From NCBI GenBank assembly GCA_022767745.1, contig JALENN010000011.1, positions 1-64,000 on the forward strand: a DNA stretch of 64,000 nucleotides. The letters run 5' to 3'. Positions 35,862 to 43,854 of this stretch are shown piece by piece (position 1 is the stretch's first letter; each line of letters opens with the position of its first letter). The position numbers and the translations under genes are program-made. The notes under the pieces were generated by a model. That model searched no databases and had not been told where the DNA came from. It was given only the letters and a program-made list of their open reading frames with translations. Source of the stretch: Alistipes sp. (lineage in GTDB: Bacteria; Bacteroidota; Bacteroidia; Bacteroidales; Rikenellaceae).

Positions 35862-36686
35862 ATGATAAAGAGCACAATCAAGGCAGTAATCATAGCCGCG
35901 GCAATACTCCTTGCCGGCGCGGCCATGGGTCAGACGGACAAACGTGTCAAGCACGCCCGGCCGCCCAAACAGACCATAAAGCTCGGCGCCGAGATCAAAC
36001 AGCGCGACAGCCTCAGCCGCAAGCACCGCCGCGGCCTGCAGCAGCACCTCATAATCCCCAAGGGCGAATGGCAGGTGGGAGCGCAGGTGTCGCACGTGAG
36101 CTTCTCGAGCAACGACAGCGAATACCTGCTCATCGTACAGAACCTCGACGCCAACGGCTCGATCACCAAGGTGGCGCCCTTCGTGGCATACTCCTACCAC
36201 GACAACCGCTCGATAGGCGTCAAGCTGCAATACTCGGCGGCAAACGGCAGTATACGCGAAGGCGACCTCGACTTCCTGAGCGACGACCTGCAGTTCAACG
36301 TCGAGGACATAAACGCCAACATGAGTTCGTTCCAGACGTCGGTCTACCACCGCTCGTACATCGGTCTGGACGACCGCGGGCGCATAGGACTCTTCAACGA
36401 CGTATCGCTATCGTACACCAACAGCAAGACCGTCTTCACCTACGATGCCGAGACGGCCGACACCTACACGCGCTCGAACCAGCTCAAGCTGAGCCTGCAC
36501 CCGGGTATCGTCGTCTTCGCCATGAACAACGTCAGCACGCACGTATCGATGGGCATCGGCGGCATATCGTACAACAACACCAAGTATATCAAGGCCGGCG
36601 AAGTGATAGGCACCCGCAACTACTCGCATGCCAAGTTCAAGCTCAACGTGCTGGACATAAACATAGGCCTGACAATACACCTCTAA
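35862..36686 (+). CDS. Predicted outer-membrane beta-barrel protein, paralogue of its neighbour
   Basis: 274 residues; signal peptide ending GAAMGQ. A basic stretch (residues about 27-62, with RKHRRGLQQH) precedes a barrel of strands such as GEWQVGAQVSHVSFSSND, SIGVKLQYSAANGS, and a C-terminal INIGLTIHL. It begins 13 nt after its paralogue's stop. The two differ in the N-terminal basic region, which only this copy has. Function unknown; the pair sits between the two PCMD lipoprotein genes. Confidence 0.72.
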   Translation: MIKSTIKAVIIAAAILLAGAAMGQTDKRVKHARPPKQTIKLGAEIKQRDSLSRKHRRGLQQHLIIPKGEWQVGAQVSHVSFSSNDSEYLLIVQNLDANGSITKVAPFVAYSYHDNRSIGVKLQYSAANGSIREGDLDFLSDDLQFNVEDINANMSSFQTSVYHRSYIGLDDRGRIGLFNDVSLSYTNSKTVFTYDAETADTYTRSNQLKLSLHPGIVVFAMNNVSTHVSMGIGGISYNNTKYIKAGEVIGTRNYSHAKFKLNVLDINIGLTIHL

Positions 36687-36702
36687 ACACCCCGAAGCAA
36701 GC

Positions 36703-38304
36703 ATGAAGCGATTCATCATATACATGCTCACGGCAGTCACCCTCGGCGGCTGCATCAAGAACGACATACCGCTGCCGGTGGTCGTGCCGCGCATCACGGC
36801 CATGGAGGTCGACGGCGCCACGGCCGTAAACATCGACTCGGAGAAGCGCAGGGTGACAATCACCCTCGACGAGGCCACCGACATACGCAAGGTCAACATA
36901 CGCAGCGTAACATACTCGGACGAGCGCACGTGCTCGACGCTGGACACCACGCAGACGCAGGACCTCACGCGCCCCGTCGCCGTAACCCTGTCGATATATC
37001 AGGACTACGTGTGGACCATCGCGGCCGAGCAGCCAGTCGAGCGCTACTTCACCGTAAATGGGCAGGTCGGCAGCAGCGAGATCGACGTCGCGAACCGCCG
37101 CGCCGTGGCCTATGTCAACTCGTCAACCGACCTCGGCAACGTGAGCGTAACGTCGCTCAAGCTCGGGCCCAAGGATATAACCACATATACGCCCGACCCG
37201 ACGCAGCTGCACGACTTCACCGATGCGGTGCAGGTAAAGGTGGCCTACCACGACATCGAGGAGACGTGGAGCCTTCACGTCGAGCAGACGGAGACCGTCG
37301 TCGAGATGGTGTCGGTGGACGCATGGACAGCCGTGGTATGGCTCAAGGCATCGGGCGTGGCCGACCGCAAGAACGGCTTCCGCTACCGTCAGAGCGGCGC
37401 GGCGGAGTGGATCGACGTCAGCGGCGACGCCATCACCGCCGACGGAGGCGCCTTCTCGGCCTGCGTCGAGGGGCTGCAGCCGCTCACCTCGTACGAGTGC
37501 TGCGCATACAGCGGCGACGACGTGACCGAGGTGACAACCTTCGAGACCGAGGCTGCGGTACAGATGCCCAACTCGGGATTCGAGACCTTCAGCAACGCCG
37601 AATCGTCGAAATACTACTCGTTCTACGACCCGTCGTCGGCCGTAACGGCACTGCAGACCAAGTGGTGGGACAGCGGTAACAAGGGCTCCACGACCGTAGG
37701 CTCGAGCTACACCATCACCATGCCCGACGCCGCGGACAAGAAGGAGGGTGAACACTCGGTGAAGATGCAGTCGCAGTATGTGATCATCAAGTTCGCCGCC
37801 GGCAACATCTTCGTGGGCGAGTTCGACCGCGTGATCGGCACCTCGGGCGGCGTGGTCAACTTCGGACGTCCCTTCACGCAGCGGCCGCGCAAGCTCTCGC
37901 TGTGGCTCAAATACACCAACGGCCCCATCGACCGCTTCAGCGGCGCACCCGACAACGACCCCGTCAAGCTGGGTGACATGGACCGCTGCCAGGTATTCGT
38001 CGCCCTCGGCGACTGGGACTACCGCACATACGGAGGTACGCCCGACTGCCCCGTGCAGGTCAACACCAACGACCGCAGCACCTTCTTCAAACCCGACTCG
38101 GATGCCGTCATCGGCTACGGTGCCTACGTAAGCGACAAGGCCACCGACGGATGGATCAAGGTGGAGATACCGATCGAGTACCGCTCGACATCGCGCAAGC
38201 CCACGCACATCATCGTATCGTGCGCATCGAGCATGCTGGGCGACTACTTCACAGGCAGCACGCAGAGCGTACTGTGGGTCGACGGCATGCAACTGGAATA
38301 TTGA
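36703..38304 (+). CDS. PCMD domain lipoprotein
   Basis: 533 residues; short signal with lipobox TLGGC (Cys17). Two N-terminal repeats (about 25-115 and 116-200) resemble the Ig-like DUF5018/DUF5689-type adaptors, each ending in a sentence like YQDYVWTIAAEQ or YHDIEETWSLHVEQ. A fibronectin-like region follows (about 205-290) and then a PCMD domain (about 292-533): NSGFETFSNAESSKYYSFYD, KWWDSGNKGS, IKFAAGNIFVGEF, VNFGRPFTQRPRKLSLWLKY, WVDGMQLEY. Unlike its paralogue at 33220, its DNA is high-GC throughout. Its stop overlaps the start of the beta-lactamase gene by one base. Confidence 0.82.
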   Translation: MKRFIIYMLTAVTLGGCIKNDIPLPVVVPRITAMEVDGATAVNIDSEKRRVTITLDEATDIRKVNIRSVTYSDERTCSTLDTTQTQDLTRPVAVTLSIYQDYVWTIAAEQPVERYFTVNGQVGSSEIDVANRRAVAYVNSSTDLGNVSVTSLKLGPKDITTYTPDPTQLHDFTDAVQVKVAYHDIEETWSLHVEQTETVVEMVSVDAWTAVVWLKASGVADRKNGFRYRQSGAAEWIDVSGDAITADGGAFSACVEGLQPLTSYECCAYSGDDVTEVTTFETEAAVQMPNSGFETFSNAESSKYYSFYDPSSAVTALQTKWWDSGNKGSTTVGSSYTITMPDAADKKEGEHSVKMQSQYVIIKFAAGNIFVGEFDRVIGTSGGVVNFGRPFTQRPRKLSLWLKYTNGPIDRFSGAPDNDPVKLGDMDRCQVFVALGDWDYRTYGGTPDCPVQVNTNDRSTFFKPDSDAVIGYGAYVSDKATDGWIKVEIPIEYRSTSRKPTHIIVSCASSMLGDYFTGSTQSVLWVDGMQLEY

Positions 38305-39215
38305 TGACAATGAAAAGAATCACCGCAATTCTCGTCGCAGCGATAGCCCTTATCGCTGCGACGTCATGTAACGGAGGAGGCAGGACCTCAGCAGACACGG
38401 CCGCCCAGCGCCGCATCGACTCGCTGCTGCGTGACGTTCCGGCCCGCGTGGGCGTATATGCGCAGTGCGGGGACCGCACGATAGCCGTCCGCGCCGACGA
38501 GCTCTTTCCCATGCTGAGCACCTTCAAGGTGCCCGTGGCCATAGCCGCCATGCAGCGCATGGAGCGAGAGGGAACACCTCTCACGCAACGTATCGACATC
38601 ACGCCCGGGCAACTGCTCCCCGACACCTACTCGCCCATGCGCGAGCGCCATCCCGACGGATGGGTGGGTGCGACGCTCGACTCGCTCATAGCCTATTCGG
38701 TGTCTATGAGCGACAACAACGCCTGCGATATTCTGATCGGCTATGCCGGCGGCATCGACAGCGTGGCCCGCTGCGCAGCCGACGCCGACGTCGGCCCAAT
38801 GAACATCGAGGCAACCGAGGATGATATGCACCGTGCGCTGGAAAACCAGCGGGCAAACGTATGCACACCGCGCTCGGCCGTGCGCCTGCTCCAGCGGCTG
38901 GAGGCCGCGGAACTGCTCTCCGAGCCATACACCGCAGCGCTGATTGGCCACATGACCGCAACCTCCACTGGAGCCGACAAGCTGCGCGCGGGAATACCGC
39001 CGCAGGCCGTCATCGCCCACAAGACGGGTTCGTCGGACCGCACGCCCGAGGGTGTCAAGATCGCCGACAACGACATAGGCATAGTCACGCTGCCCGACGG
39101 CCGCCGCTACGCCATCGCCGTATATGTATCCGACTCGCACCTCGACGACAGACGTAACGCCGCCCTCACCGCCACCATATCGCGCATCGTATACGAGGCT
39201 TTCGCGCAGCCGTGA
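38304..39215 (+). CDS. Class A beta-lactamase, A2-like subclass, lipoprotein form
   Basis: 303 residues from ATG 38304 (38310 is an alternative). Signal with lipobox AATSC (Cys22), so membrane-anchored. Active-site motifs are complete: Ser72-T-F-Lys75, Ser136-D-Asn138, Glu172 in TEDDMH (equivalent to Ambler 166), and Lys240-T-Gly242. His176 sits at the Ambler 170 place, as in PER/CfxA-type A2 enzymes. It should hydrolyse beta-lactams in the periplasm; the spectrum cannot be predicted. It is the last gene of the surface-protein operon and is translationally coupled (TGATG) to the PCMD gene. Composition matches its neighbours, so it looks resident, not recently mobile. Confidence 0.9.
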   Translation: MTMKRITAILVAAIALIAATSCNGGGRTSADTAAQRRIDSLLRDVPARVGVYAQCGDRTIAVRADELFPMLSTFKVPVAIAAMQRMEREGTPLTQRIDITPGQLLPDTYSPMRERHPDGWVGATLDSLIAYSVSMSDNNACDILIGYAGGIDSVARCAADADVGPMNIEATEDDMHRALENQRANVCTPRSAVRLLQRLEAAELLSEPYTAALIGHMTATSTGADKLRAGIPPQAVIAHKTGSSDRTPEGVKIADNDIGIVTLPDGRRYAIAVYVSDSHLDDRRNAALTATISRIVYEAFAQP

Positions 39216-39278
39216 CACGGCATAGCCGGCCGCCCCGCAGCAGGCTGACAGGCCGCTTGCGCAATGCGTGCCGCACAA

Positions 39279-39329
39279 TGCCGCCAAACGTCCCCGAAAA
39301 GTGCGTTTTCGGCCCGTTTGGTGGCATTT
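39279..39329 (+). terminator. Terminator of the surface-protein/beta-lactamase operon
   Basis: Nested hairpin: outer stem TGCCGCCAAACG (39279-39290) / CGTTTGGTGGCA (39315-39326, one G-T pair) and inner stem CCGAAAA (39294-39300) / TTTTCGG (39306-39312), followed by TTTC. Confidence 0.7.
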
Positions 39330-39366
39330 CTGGTTCGGATGATACGATCCACCCGTCGGCACGAGA

Positions 39367-39410
39367 CAAAAAAACTACGCCCCGGCTATCCGAAATAGTC
39401 GGGGCGTAGT
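39367..39410 (-). terminator. Intrinsic terminator after the kinase/small-ORF pair
   Basis: Stem ACTACGCCCC (39374-39383) / GGGGCGTAGT (39401-39410) followed on the minus strand by seven T (complement of 39367-39373). Confidence 0.85.
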
Positions 39411-39448
39411 ATCCGTACTGGGGCTCGGCAGCCCGAATGCCTCCGAGA

Positions 39449-39604
39449 CTAAAGCTCCTCGGCCTTCACATGGGTGATCTTGCCGTCACGCATGATCACA
39501 AGTTCACCATCCTCCTTCTTCACTCTCTCTTTCAAGCGCTGCTGGGCGAGGAGTATCCCTGCATCTATTTTCTCCTGCATCTGCTCAATCTCTATCTCAC
39601 TCAT
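39449..39604 (-). CDS. Small acidic/basic helical protein, possible partner of the zeta-like kinase
   Basis: 51 residues, ATG at 39604 and TAG at 39449. It begins MSEIEIEQMQEKIDAG and continues with LLAQQRLKERVKKEDGE, a charged amphipathic helix, then a short strand region ending HVKAEEL. It starts 13 nt after the stop of the upstream kinase gene on the same strand and is followed by a terminator, so the two form a unit. I do not recognise a named family. Size, charge and position would fit an antitoxin, but this is inference; toxin-first gene order is the less common arrangement. Confidence 0.65.
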   Translation of the reverse strand: MSEIEIEQMQEKIDAGILLAQQRLKERVKKEDGELVIMRDGKITHVKAEEL

Positions 39605-39617
39605 AAGTCCAAGTATT

Positions 39618-40187
39618 TTACAGTTTGCATATTTGTCTATATCCTAACGAATCGACCACCTCCCTTATTTCGTCGCGCGCGCCGTAAGCTACCTTCTTAA
39701 CGCCGTCGGCCGAACTGTTGTTGTAGATGACCCAGTAGTCACAGATCGGCATATAGAGCGTCGTGAGGTAACGCAGACCGCGATAGTAGCGGCGACGCAC
39801 CACTTCGGGCGGGACGTTGTGTCCGCCCTCGGCCACACGCCGTGCAACGCGCTCGACGGCCTGCTCGGGCGTAGGCAGCCAAAAGTACAGCAACGAAACG
39901 AAGTATCCCCTCTCCTGTGCCATTCGGATAAATCGCGCGTAGTAACGCGTAGCCAGCGTCGTCTCGAACGCAAAGTCGGCATTGTCCGACAGCAGCACAT
40001 CCATGCGCTGACGCATCAACCGCCCTGCCTCGATCGACACGCGCGACGGATTGAACGGCGACAGGCCTTTCGCTATCTCGTCGGCGTTGACGAACTCGCG
40101 GCACTCGAGCATCTCCGGTAGGACGGCATATGAAGCCGTTGTTTTGCCGGCCCCGTTACACCCGGATATGACATAGAGTTTTGGCAT
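39618..40187 (-). CDS. Zeta-toxin-like P-loop kinase/ATPase
   Basis: 189 residues. Walker A GCNGAGKTT (9-17), then FVNADEIAKGLSPFN (33-47), an AGRLMRQRMDVLL helix and FAFETTLATRYYARF (72-86), the order seen in zeta-toxin and COG4185-type small kinases. Zeta toxins phosphorylate UDP-activated amino sugars; whether this one is toxic is unknown. The family is also found without an epsilon antitoxin. The following small gene (39449-39604) could be its partner. Medium-high GC, unlike typical plasmid-borne modules. Confidence 0.82.
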   Translation of the reverse strand: MPKLYVISGCNGAGKTTASYAVLPEMLECREFVNADEIAKGLSPFNPSRVSIEAGRLMRQRMDVLLSDNADFAFETTLATRYYARFIRMAQERGYFVSLLYFWLPTPEQAVERVARRVAEGGHNVPPEVVRRRYYRGLRYLTTLYMPICDYWVIYNNSSADGVKKVAYGARDEIREVVDSLGYRQICKL

Positions 40188-40301
40188 ACGAATTATCCTC
40201 TGCTGGGCAAAGATAACACATAAACTTCAATTTTCCAAAAGCCACCGGAAGCGCCCCGCGCCCGGCAAAGTGCGGCATGCGGCCAACTTCGTTGTGTTTT
40301 G

Positions 40302-40333
40302 TTTGCTTTTCGCGCAAAAAAACATTATATTTG
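40302..40333 (+). promoter_or_regulatory. Promoter of the superoxide dismutase gene
   Basis: TTTG (40302-40305), 20-nt spacer, TATATTTG (40326-40333): full Bacteroidetes consensus, about 50 nt before the start codon. A second TTTG (40298-40301) lies directly upstream. Confidence 0.88.
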
Positions 40334-40384
40334 TTTGGCAAGGATAAGATTACACAACACCTTTTCACATAAAATTTTACAATC

Positions 40385-40990
40385 ATGGCTGCTTCAACGA
40401 AGTTTTCGCTCGCGCCCCTGCCCTACGACATGAAGGCTCTGGCGCCCCACATCTCGGAGGAGACCCTCCTCTACCACCACGACAAACACACGGCGGCCTA
40501 TGTCGCCAAGCTCAACGAACTCATCGCCGGAACTCCCTACGAGGAGATGTCTCTCGAGGATATAATCCGCAAGGCCGACGGTCCGCTGTTCAACAACGCC
40601 GCACAGGCATGGAACCACGATTTCTACTTCGCGGCCCTCTCGCCCGCGCCGCAGCAGATGCCGTCAGGCACTCTGCTTGAGGCCGTTAACGCCGCATTCG
40701 GCGACACCGACACCCTCCGTCAGAAGATGACGCAGGCGGCCGTAGGACTCTTCGGATCGGGCTGGGTATGGCTCGCCGCCGACGCTAACGGCACCCTCTC
40801 GATAGTAAGCAAACCCAATGCCGGCAACCCCCTCACCGACGGCCTGCACCCGCTGCTGGCGATAGACGTATGGGAGCACGCCTACTACATCGACTACCGC
40901 AACGTCCGCGCCGACGGAGTGAAGGCCCTGTGGCAGGTTATCGACTGGCGCGTCATCGAGAGCCGTTACGCCACCATAGGCACAAAATAA
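40385..40990 (+). CDS. sodB: Superoxide dismutase, Fe/Mn family (Fe-type or cambialistic)
   Basis: 201 residues, no signal peptide. Metal ligands are in their usual contexts: His31 (LLYHHDKH), His78 (AWNHDFYF), Asp161 and His165 (DVWEHAYYIDY). Gln74 in NNAAQAWNH is in the position that marks Fe-type enzymes. It converts superoxide to peroxide and oxygen in the cytoplasm. Bacteroides homologues are cambialistic, using Fe when anaerobic and Mn after air exposure. Single gene with its own consensus promoter; a bidirectional terminator at 41094-41134 separates it from convergent greA. Confidence 0.96.
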   Translation: MAASTKFSLAPLPYDMKALAPHISEETLLYHHDKHTAAYVAKLNELIAGTPYEEMSLEDIIRKADGPLFNNAAQAWNHDFYFAALSPAPQQMPSGTLLEAVNAAFGDTDTLRQKMTQAAVGLFGSGWVWLAADANGTLSIVSKPNAGNPLTDGLHPLLAIDVWEHAYYIDYRNVRADGVKALWQVIDWRVIESRYATIGTK

Positions 40991-41093
40991 CCGCCGCAAA
41001 AATCTGCCTAAAAAAAGGAAACAACGGCCACGAATGGGGAACAAACGGCCAGCCGCAGAAGCGTTGCCCCGCCGCGTTCGGGACCGAATCCGA

Positions 41094-41134
41094 CAAAAAA
41101 ACGGAGAGAATCCATACAGGTTCTCTCCGTTTTG
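41094..41134. terminator. Bidirectional terminator between sodB and greA
   Basis: Stem ACGGAGAGAA (41101-41110) / TTCTCTCCGT (41121-41130), flanked by an A run on the left and a T run on the right, so it can work on both strands. Confidence 0.9.
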
Positions 41135-41238
41135 ATTTTGTGCTGCCTCGTCGGCCTTATACAGCCTTGTAGGCTTTCGTCCCCGCTCTTTTGCCGCAGC
41201 GGCTCACGGCCGAAGCCGTCGTGCCGCGGCCACGGGCA

Positions 41239-41715
41239 TCAGATGCTGATGTCGAGGATCTCGAACTTGATAACGCCGGCGGGCACCGTCACCTCGACCA
41301 GATCGCCCTTCTTGCGGCCCAGCAGGGCCTTGGCGATGGGCGTGCCGATGGCGAGCTTGCCCTCGCGCAGGTTGGCCTCGTTCTCCGAGACGATGGTGTA
41401 TACCACCTGCTTGTTGTTATTGTGGTTAAGCAGCGTCACCTTGCTAAGGATCTGCACCTTGCTCTTGTCGATCTTCGATTCGTCGATAACGCGGGCATTG
41501 GTGAGCGTCTGCTCCAGTTTGGCGATGCGCATCTCCAGTAGACCCTGCGCCTCGCGTGCCGCATCGTACTCAGCATTCTCCGACAGATCGCCCTTGTCGC
41601 GCGCTTCGGCAATAGCCGCCGATATGGCAGGACGCTCCACCGAACGCATATGATTGAGCTCATCCTTGAGCTTCTGCAATCCTTCCGCCGTAAGATAAAT
41701 AACCTCTTTCGCCAT
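41239..41715 (-). CDS. greA: Transcription elongation factor GreA
   Basis: 158 residues, the standard GreA length. N-terminal coiled coil with the acidic tip ARDKGDLSENAEYDAAREAQ that reaches the polymerase active site (split here: Asp41 and Glu44 region), and a C-terminal FKBP-like domain with GTPIAKALLGRKKGD and VPAGVIKFEILDI. It rescues backtracked RNA polymerase by stimulating transcript cleavage. Single gene; a minus-strand -7 element lies at 41807-41814. Confidence 0.97.
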   Translation of the reverse strand: MAKEVIYLTAEGLQKLKDELNHMRSVERPAISAAIAEARDKGDLSENAEYDAAREAQGLLEMRIAKLEQTLTNARVIDESKIDKSKVQILSKVTLLNHNNNKQVVYTIVSENEANLREGKLAIGTPIAKALLGRKKGDLVEVTVPAGVIKFEILDISI

Positions 41716-41806
41716 AACTAAAACAGTAAAAAACTAGAATTCCAACCTGCCGAACAAGCCGAAAGATCAGAATCCCTTATTAACAATTGATTTTCAATAA
41801 CTGAAA

Positions 41807-41838
41807 CAAAGATAAGCAGAATATTTCTAATTTCCAAC
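41807..41838 (-). promoter_or_regulatory. Promoter of greA
   Basis: On the minus strand GTTG (41835-41838), 20-nt spacer, TATCTTTG (41807-41814). The leader is about 85 nt. The remaining part of the gap to 41995 holds nothing I can name. Confidence 0.65.
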
Positions 41839-41995
41839 TTTTCAGCGACAAAAAGGCATCCGAACCGTGCCGCCGGCCACTCATACCGCCGGCCCGACGT
41901 AATATCCCCGACGGTCCCGTCCTCTGCGTCCGGGTAAACGCAGCCGGGGCCCCGAGCCGCAGCCCGGAGCCCCGACATTACACTCGCCAACCGTA

Positions 41996-43054
41996 CTACT
42001 GTGCCGCCGTCTGCCCGTCTGCGGCAACAGCGCCGTCAAAGTTCATCAGGTAGACGAAGTGCTGCAGCTCGCGCACCATGTTGCGTTTCTCGCCCTTGGG
42101 CGCATAGACGTAGCAGTCTAGCGTAACGACCTCGCCCGTGGCCTGGTTAACCGTCGTATAGCTTACGAAGGGGCCTCCCATGACGTAGTTCTCGACGTCC
42201 CACAGGCCCGCCATCTCGATCCACGTGCGGCCGCCGATCTCAAGCATGCGCATCTGCGGCTCGAAGTCGATATAGTTCTCGCCCGAAGCGTCGGCGATCT
42301 GCTTCACTGTCGACATGTACGACCCGTCGGCCGGACCCGGTATGCGGGCGGCGAACTTGTCGCGCGCGGCAATCAGCGACTCGACCGAAAGCGATCCCTT
42401 GCCGCCGTAGGGGTACTTGTAGATGAAGAATCCCTGGCTCGAGGCGGGGAACTCCTGCGAGATCCACACCATGTCGTCGCTCTGCGTGCGCACGGTGAAG
42501 TTATCGGGAACGAACATCTGCATGCCGAATTTCTCGCGCAGCAGCGCCTCGGTCTGCTGCGAATAGTAGCGCTTGCCGTAGTCCACCGAACGGTCGCGCT
42601 CGGCCTTCTCCAGCACGCGGACGATGTTGTCGCGGTTAGCGGATACATACTCGGCCAGCGTCTTGTCGTCGGGACCCTTTATCGAGACGAAGATCTGCGG
42701 TTTGGCCGTAACGTCGTAGCGCACCGTGATCGAGGGTTCGGCAACGGCGCCGTCGACCTGCACGGTGATGATGTTACGGTGGCGCTCCACCAGGCTGCCG
42801 AAGTTGTTGGGCAGGATGCGCAGCACGTCGAACATGGGTTCGTATGTCGTCAGCTCCGACACGGGCTGCTTCAGCACCGCCTGCAGCGTATCGCCCAGCT
42901 CGCTCTGCCAGTCGGGCTGCGCGCAGACGACAATCACCTCGTAGGGATTGCCCGTGGTGGAACTCTCCGACGACACCTTGTGGAAGGCGTCGCATCCGAC
43001 GGCCGCGACGCACAACAGCGCCATGGCCGCGATATTTTTCAGTACACGTTTCAT
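41996..43054 (-). CDS. DUF4837 family lipoprotein
   Basis: 352 residues from ATG 43054; the longer open frame to 43270 lacks a signal at its start and overlaps the next gene's promoter. Lipobox VAAVGC (Cys21). The segment GNPYEVIVVCAQPDWQSEL, followed by LPNNFGSLVERHRNIITVQV, matches the DUF4837 family, which is widespread in Bacteroidetes and has no known function. Later parts contain FGMQMFVPDNFTV, WISQEFPASSQGFFIYKYPY and a C-terminal YAPKGEKRNMVRELQHFVY. Probably periplasmic-facing lipoprotein. Single gene. Confidence 0.85.
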   Translation of the reverse strand: MKRVLKNIAAMALLCVAAVGCDAFHKVSSESSTTGNPYEVIVVCAQPDWQSELGDTLQAVLKQPVSELTTYEPMFDVLRILPNNFGSLVERHRNIITVQVDGAVAEPSITVRYDVTAKPQIFVSIKGPDDKTLAEYVSANRDNIVRVLEKAERDRSVDYGKRYYSQQTEALLREKFGMQMFVPDNFTVRTQSDDMVWISQEFPASSQGFFIYKYPYGGKGSLSVESLIAARDKFAARIPGPADGSYMSTVKQIADASGENYIDFEPQMRMLEIGGRTWIEMAGLWDVENYVMGGPFVSYTTVNQATGEVVTLDCYVYAPKGEKRNMVRELQHFVYLMNFDGAVAADGQTAAQ

Positions 43055-43168
43055 AATCGCATTGTTTTCAGTCCAGAGCCGCCCGCACGGCGGCCCAAAT
43101 ACACTCACAAATATATGCCAAAAAACACTTTCGGCAAAATAGATACCCCGTTTTACGTAAAAAAGCAC

Positions 43169-43176
43169 TATTTTTG
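43169..43176 (+). promoter_or_regulatory. -7 element before the deacetylase-ubiX unit
   Basis: TATTTTTG (43169-43176) matches TAnnTTTG, 68 nt before the chosen start codon of the deacetylase gene. No clear -33. Confidence 0.55.
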
Positions 43177-43244
43177 CCATGCGCCGCCGCAGCCTGCGGC
43201 AATGGCCCGCAGCGGCCGCGCCCCACAGCGAAAAAAGACCATAC

Positions 43245-43853
43245 ATGAAGATAAATCCACCGAAGTTCATACGGCGCCTCTACCCCGACATGATATGGGA
43301 GATGGACGACCGCAACGGCGTATTCCTCACCTTCGACGACGGGCCCACGCCCGGCATCACGGAGTGGATACTCGCCACGCTGCGGCGCTACGACGCCAAG
43401 GCCACGTTCTTCGTGCTGGGCAAGAACGCCGAACTCTATCCCGACCTCTACCAGCGCATGCGCGACGAGGGCCACAAGATAGGCAACCACACCTACTCGC
43501 ACCAGAAGGGATGGGGCATGCCCCTCGAGAAGTATATCGAGGATGTGGACTTCGCCGACGACATACTCCACAGCGACCTCTTCCGCCCGCCCTACGCCCG
43601 CGTCACCCCATCGCAGATGCGCGCTGTGGGACAGCGCTACAAGATCATCATGTGGAACATCCTCTCGCGCGACTACACCTCGGCCATATCGCCCGCGGAG
43701 TGCTACCGCGGCGTGGTGAAGTACATCCAGCCCGGATGCATCATCGCCTTCCACGACAGCGAGAAATCGTTCCGCAACATGAGCTACGCCCTGCCGCGCG
43801 TGCTGGAGCGGATAAAGGAGATGGGGCTCAAATGCAAGATAATAGAACTGTAG
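43245..43853 (+). CDS. Polysaccharide deacetylase (NodB-type, CE4)
   Basis: 202 residues from ATG 43245. The in-frame ATG at 43179 lies only 3 nt after the -7 box, so the later start is chosen. NodB motifs: TFDDGP (29-34, Asp31 catalytic base and Asp32 metal ligand), NHTYSH (81-86, His82 and His86 metal ligands), FRPPYA (motif 3), and IIAFHDSE near the C terminus. CE4 enzymes remove N- or O-acetyl groups from peptidoglycan or other polysaccharides. No signal peptide is seen, so its substrate and location are unclear. Followed by ubiX after one base. Confidence 0.92.
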   Translation: MKINPPKFIRRLYPDMIWEMDDRNGVFLTFDDGPTPGITEWILATLRRYDAKATFFVLGKNAELYPDLYQRMRDEGHKIGNHTYSHQKGWGMPLEKYIEDVDFADDILHSDLFRPPYARVTPSQMRAVGQRYKIIMWNILSRDYTSAISPAECYRGVVKYIQPGCIIAFHDSEKSFRNMSYALPRVLERIKEMGLKCKIIEL

Positions 43854-43854
43854 C

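Noticed and set aside
38304..39215. Recent mobile acquisition of the beta-lactamase
   Set aside because: No insertion sequence, integrase or att repeat nearby; base composition equals that of the neighbours and the start is coupled to the upstream gene.
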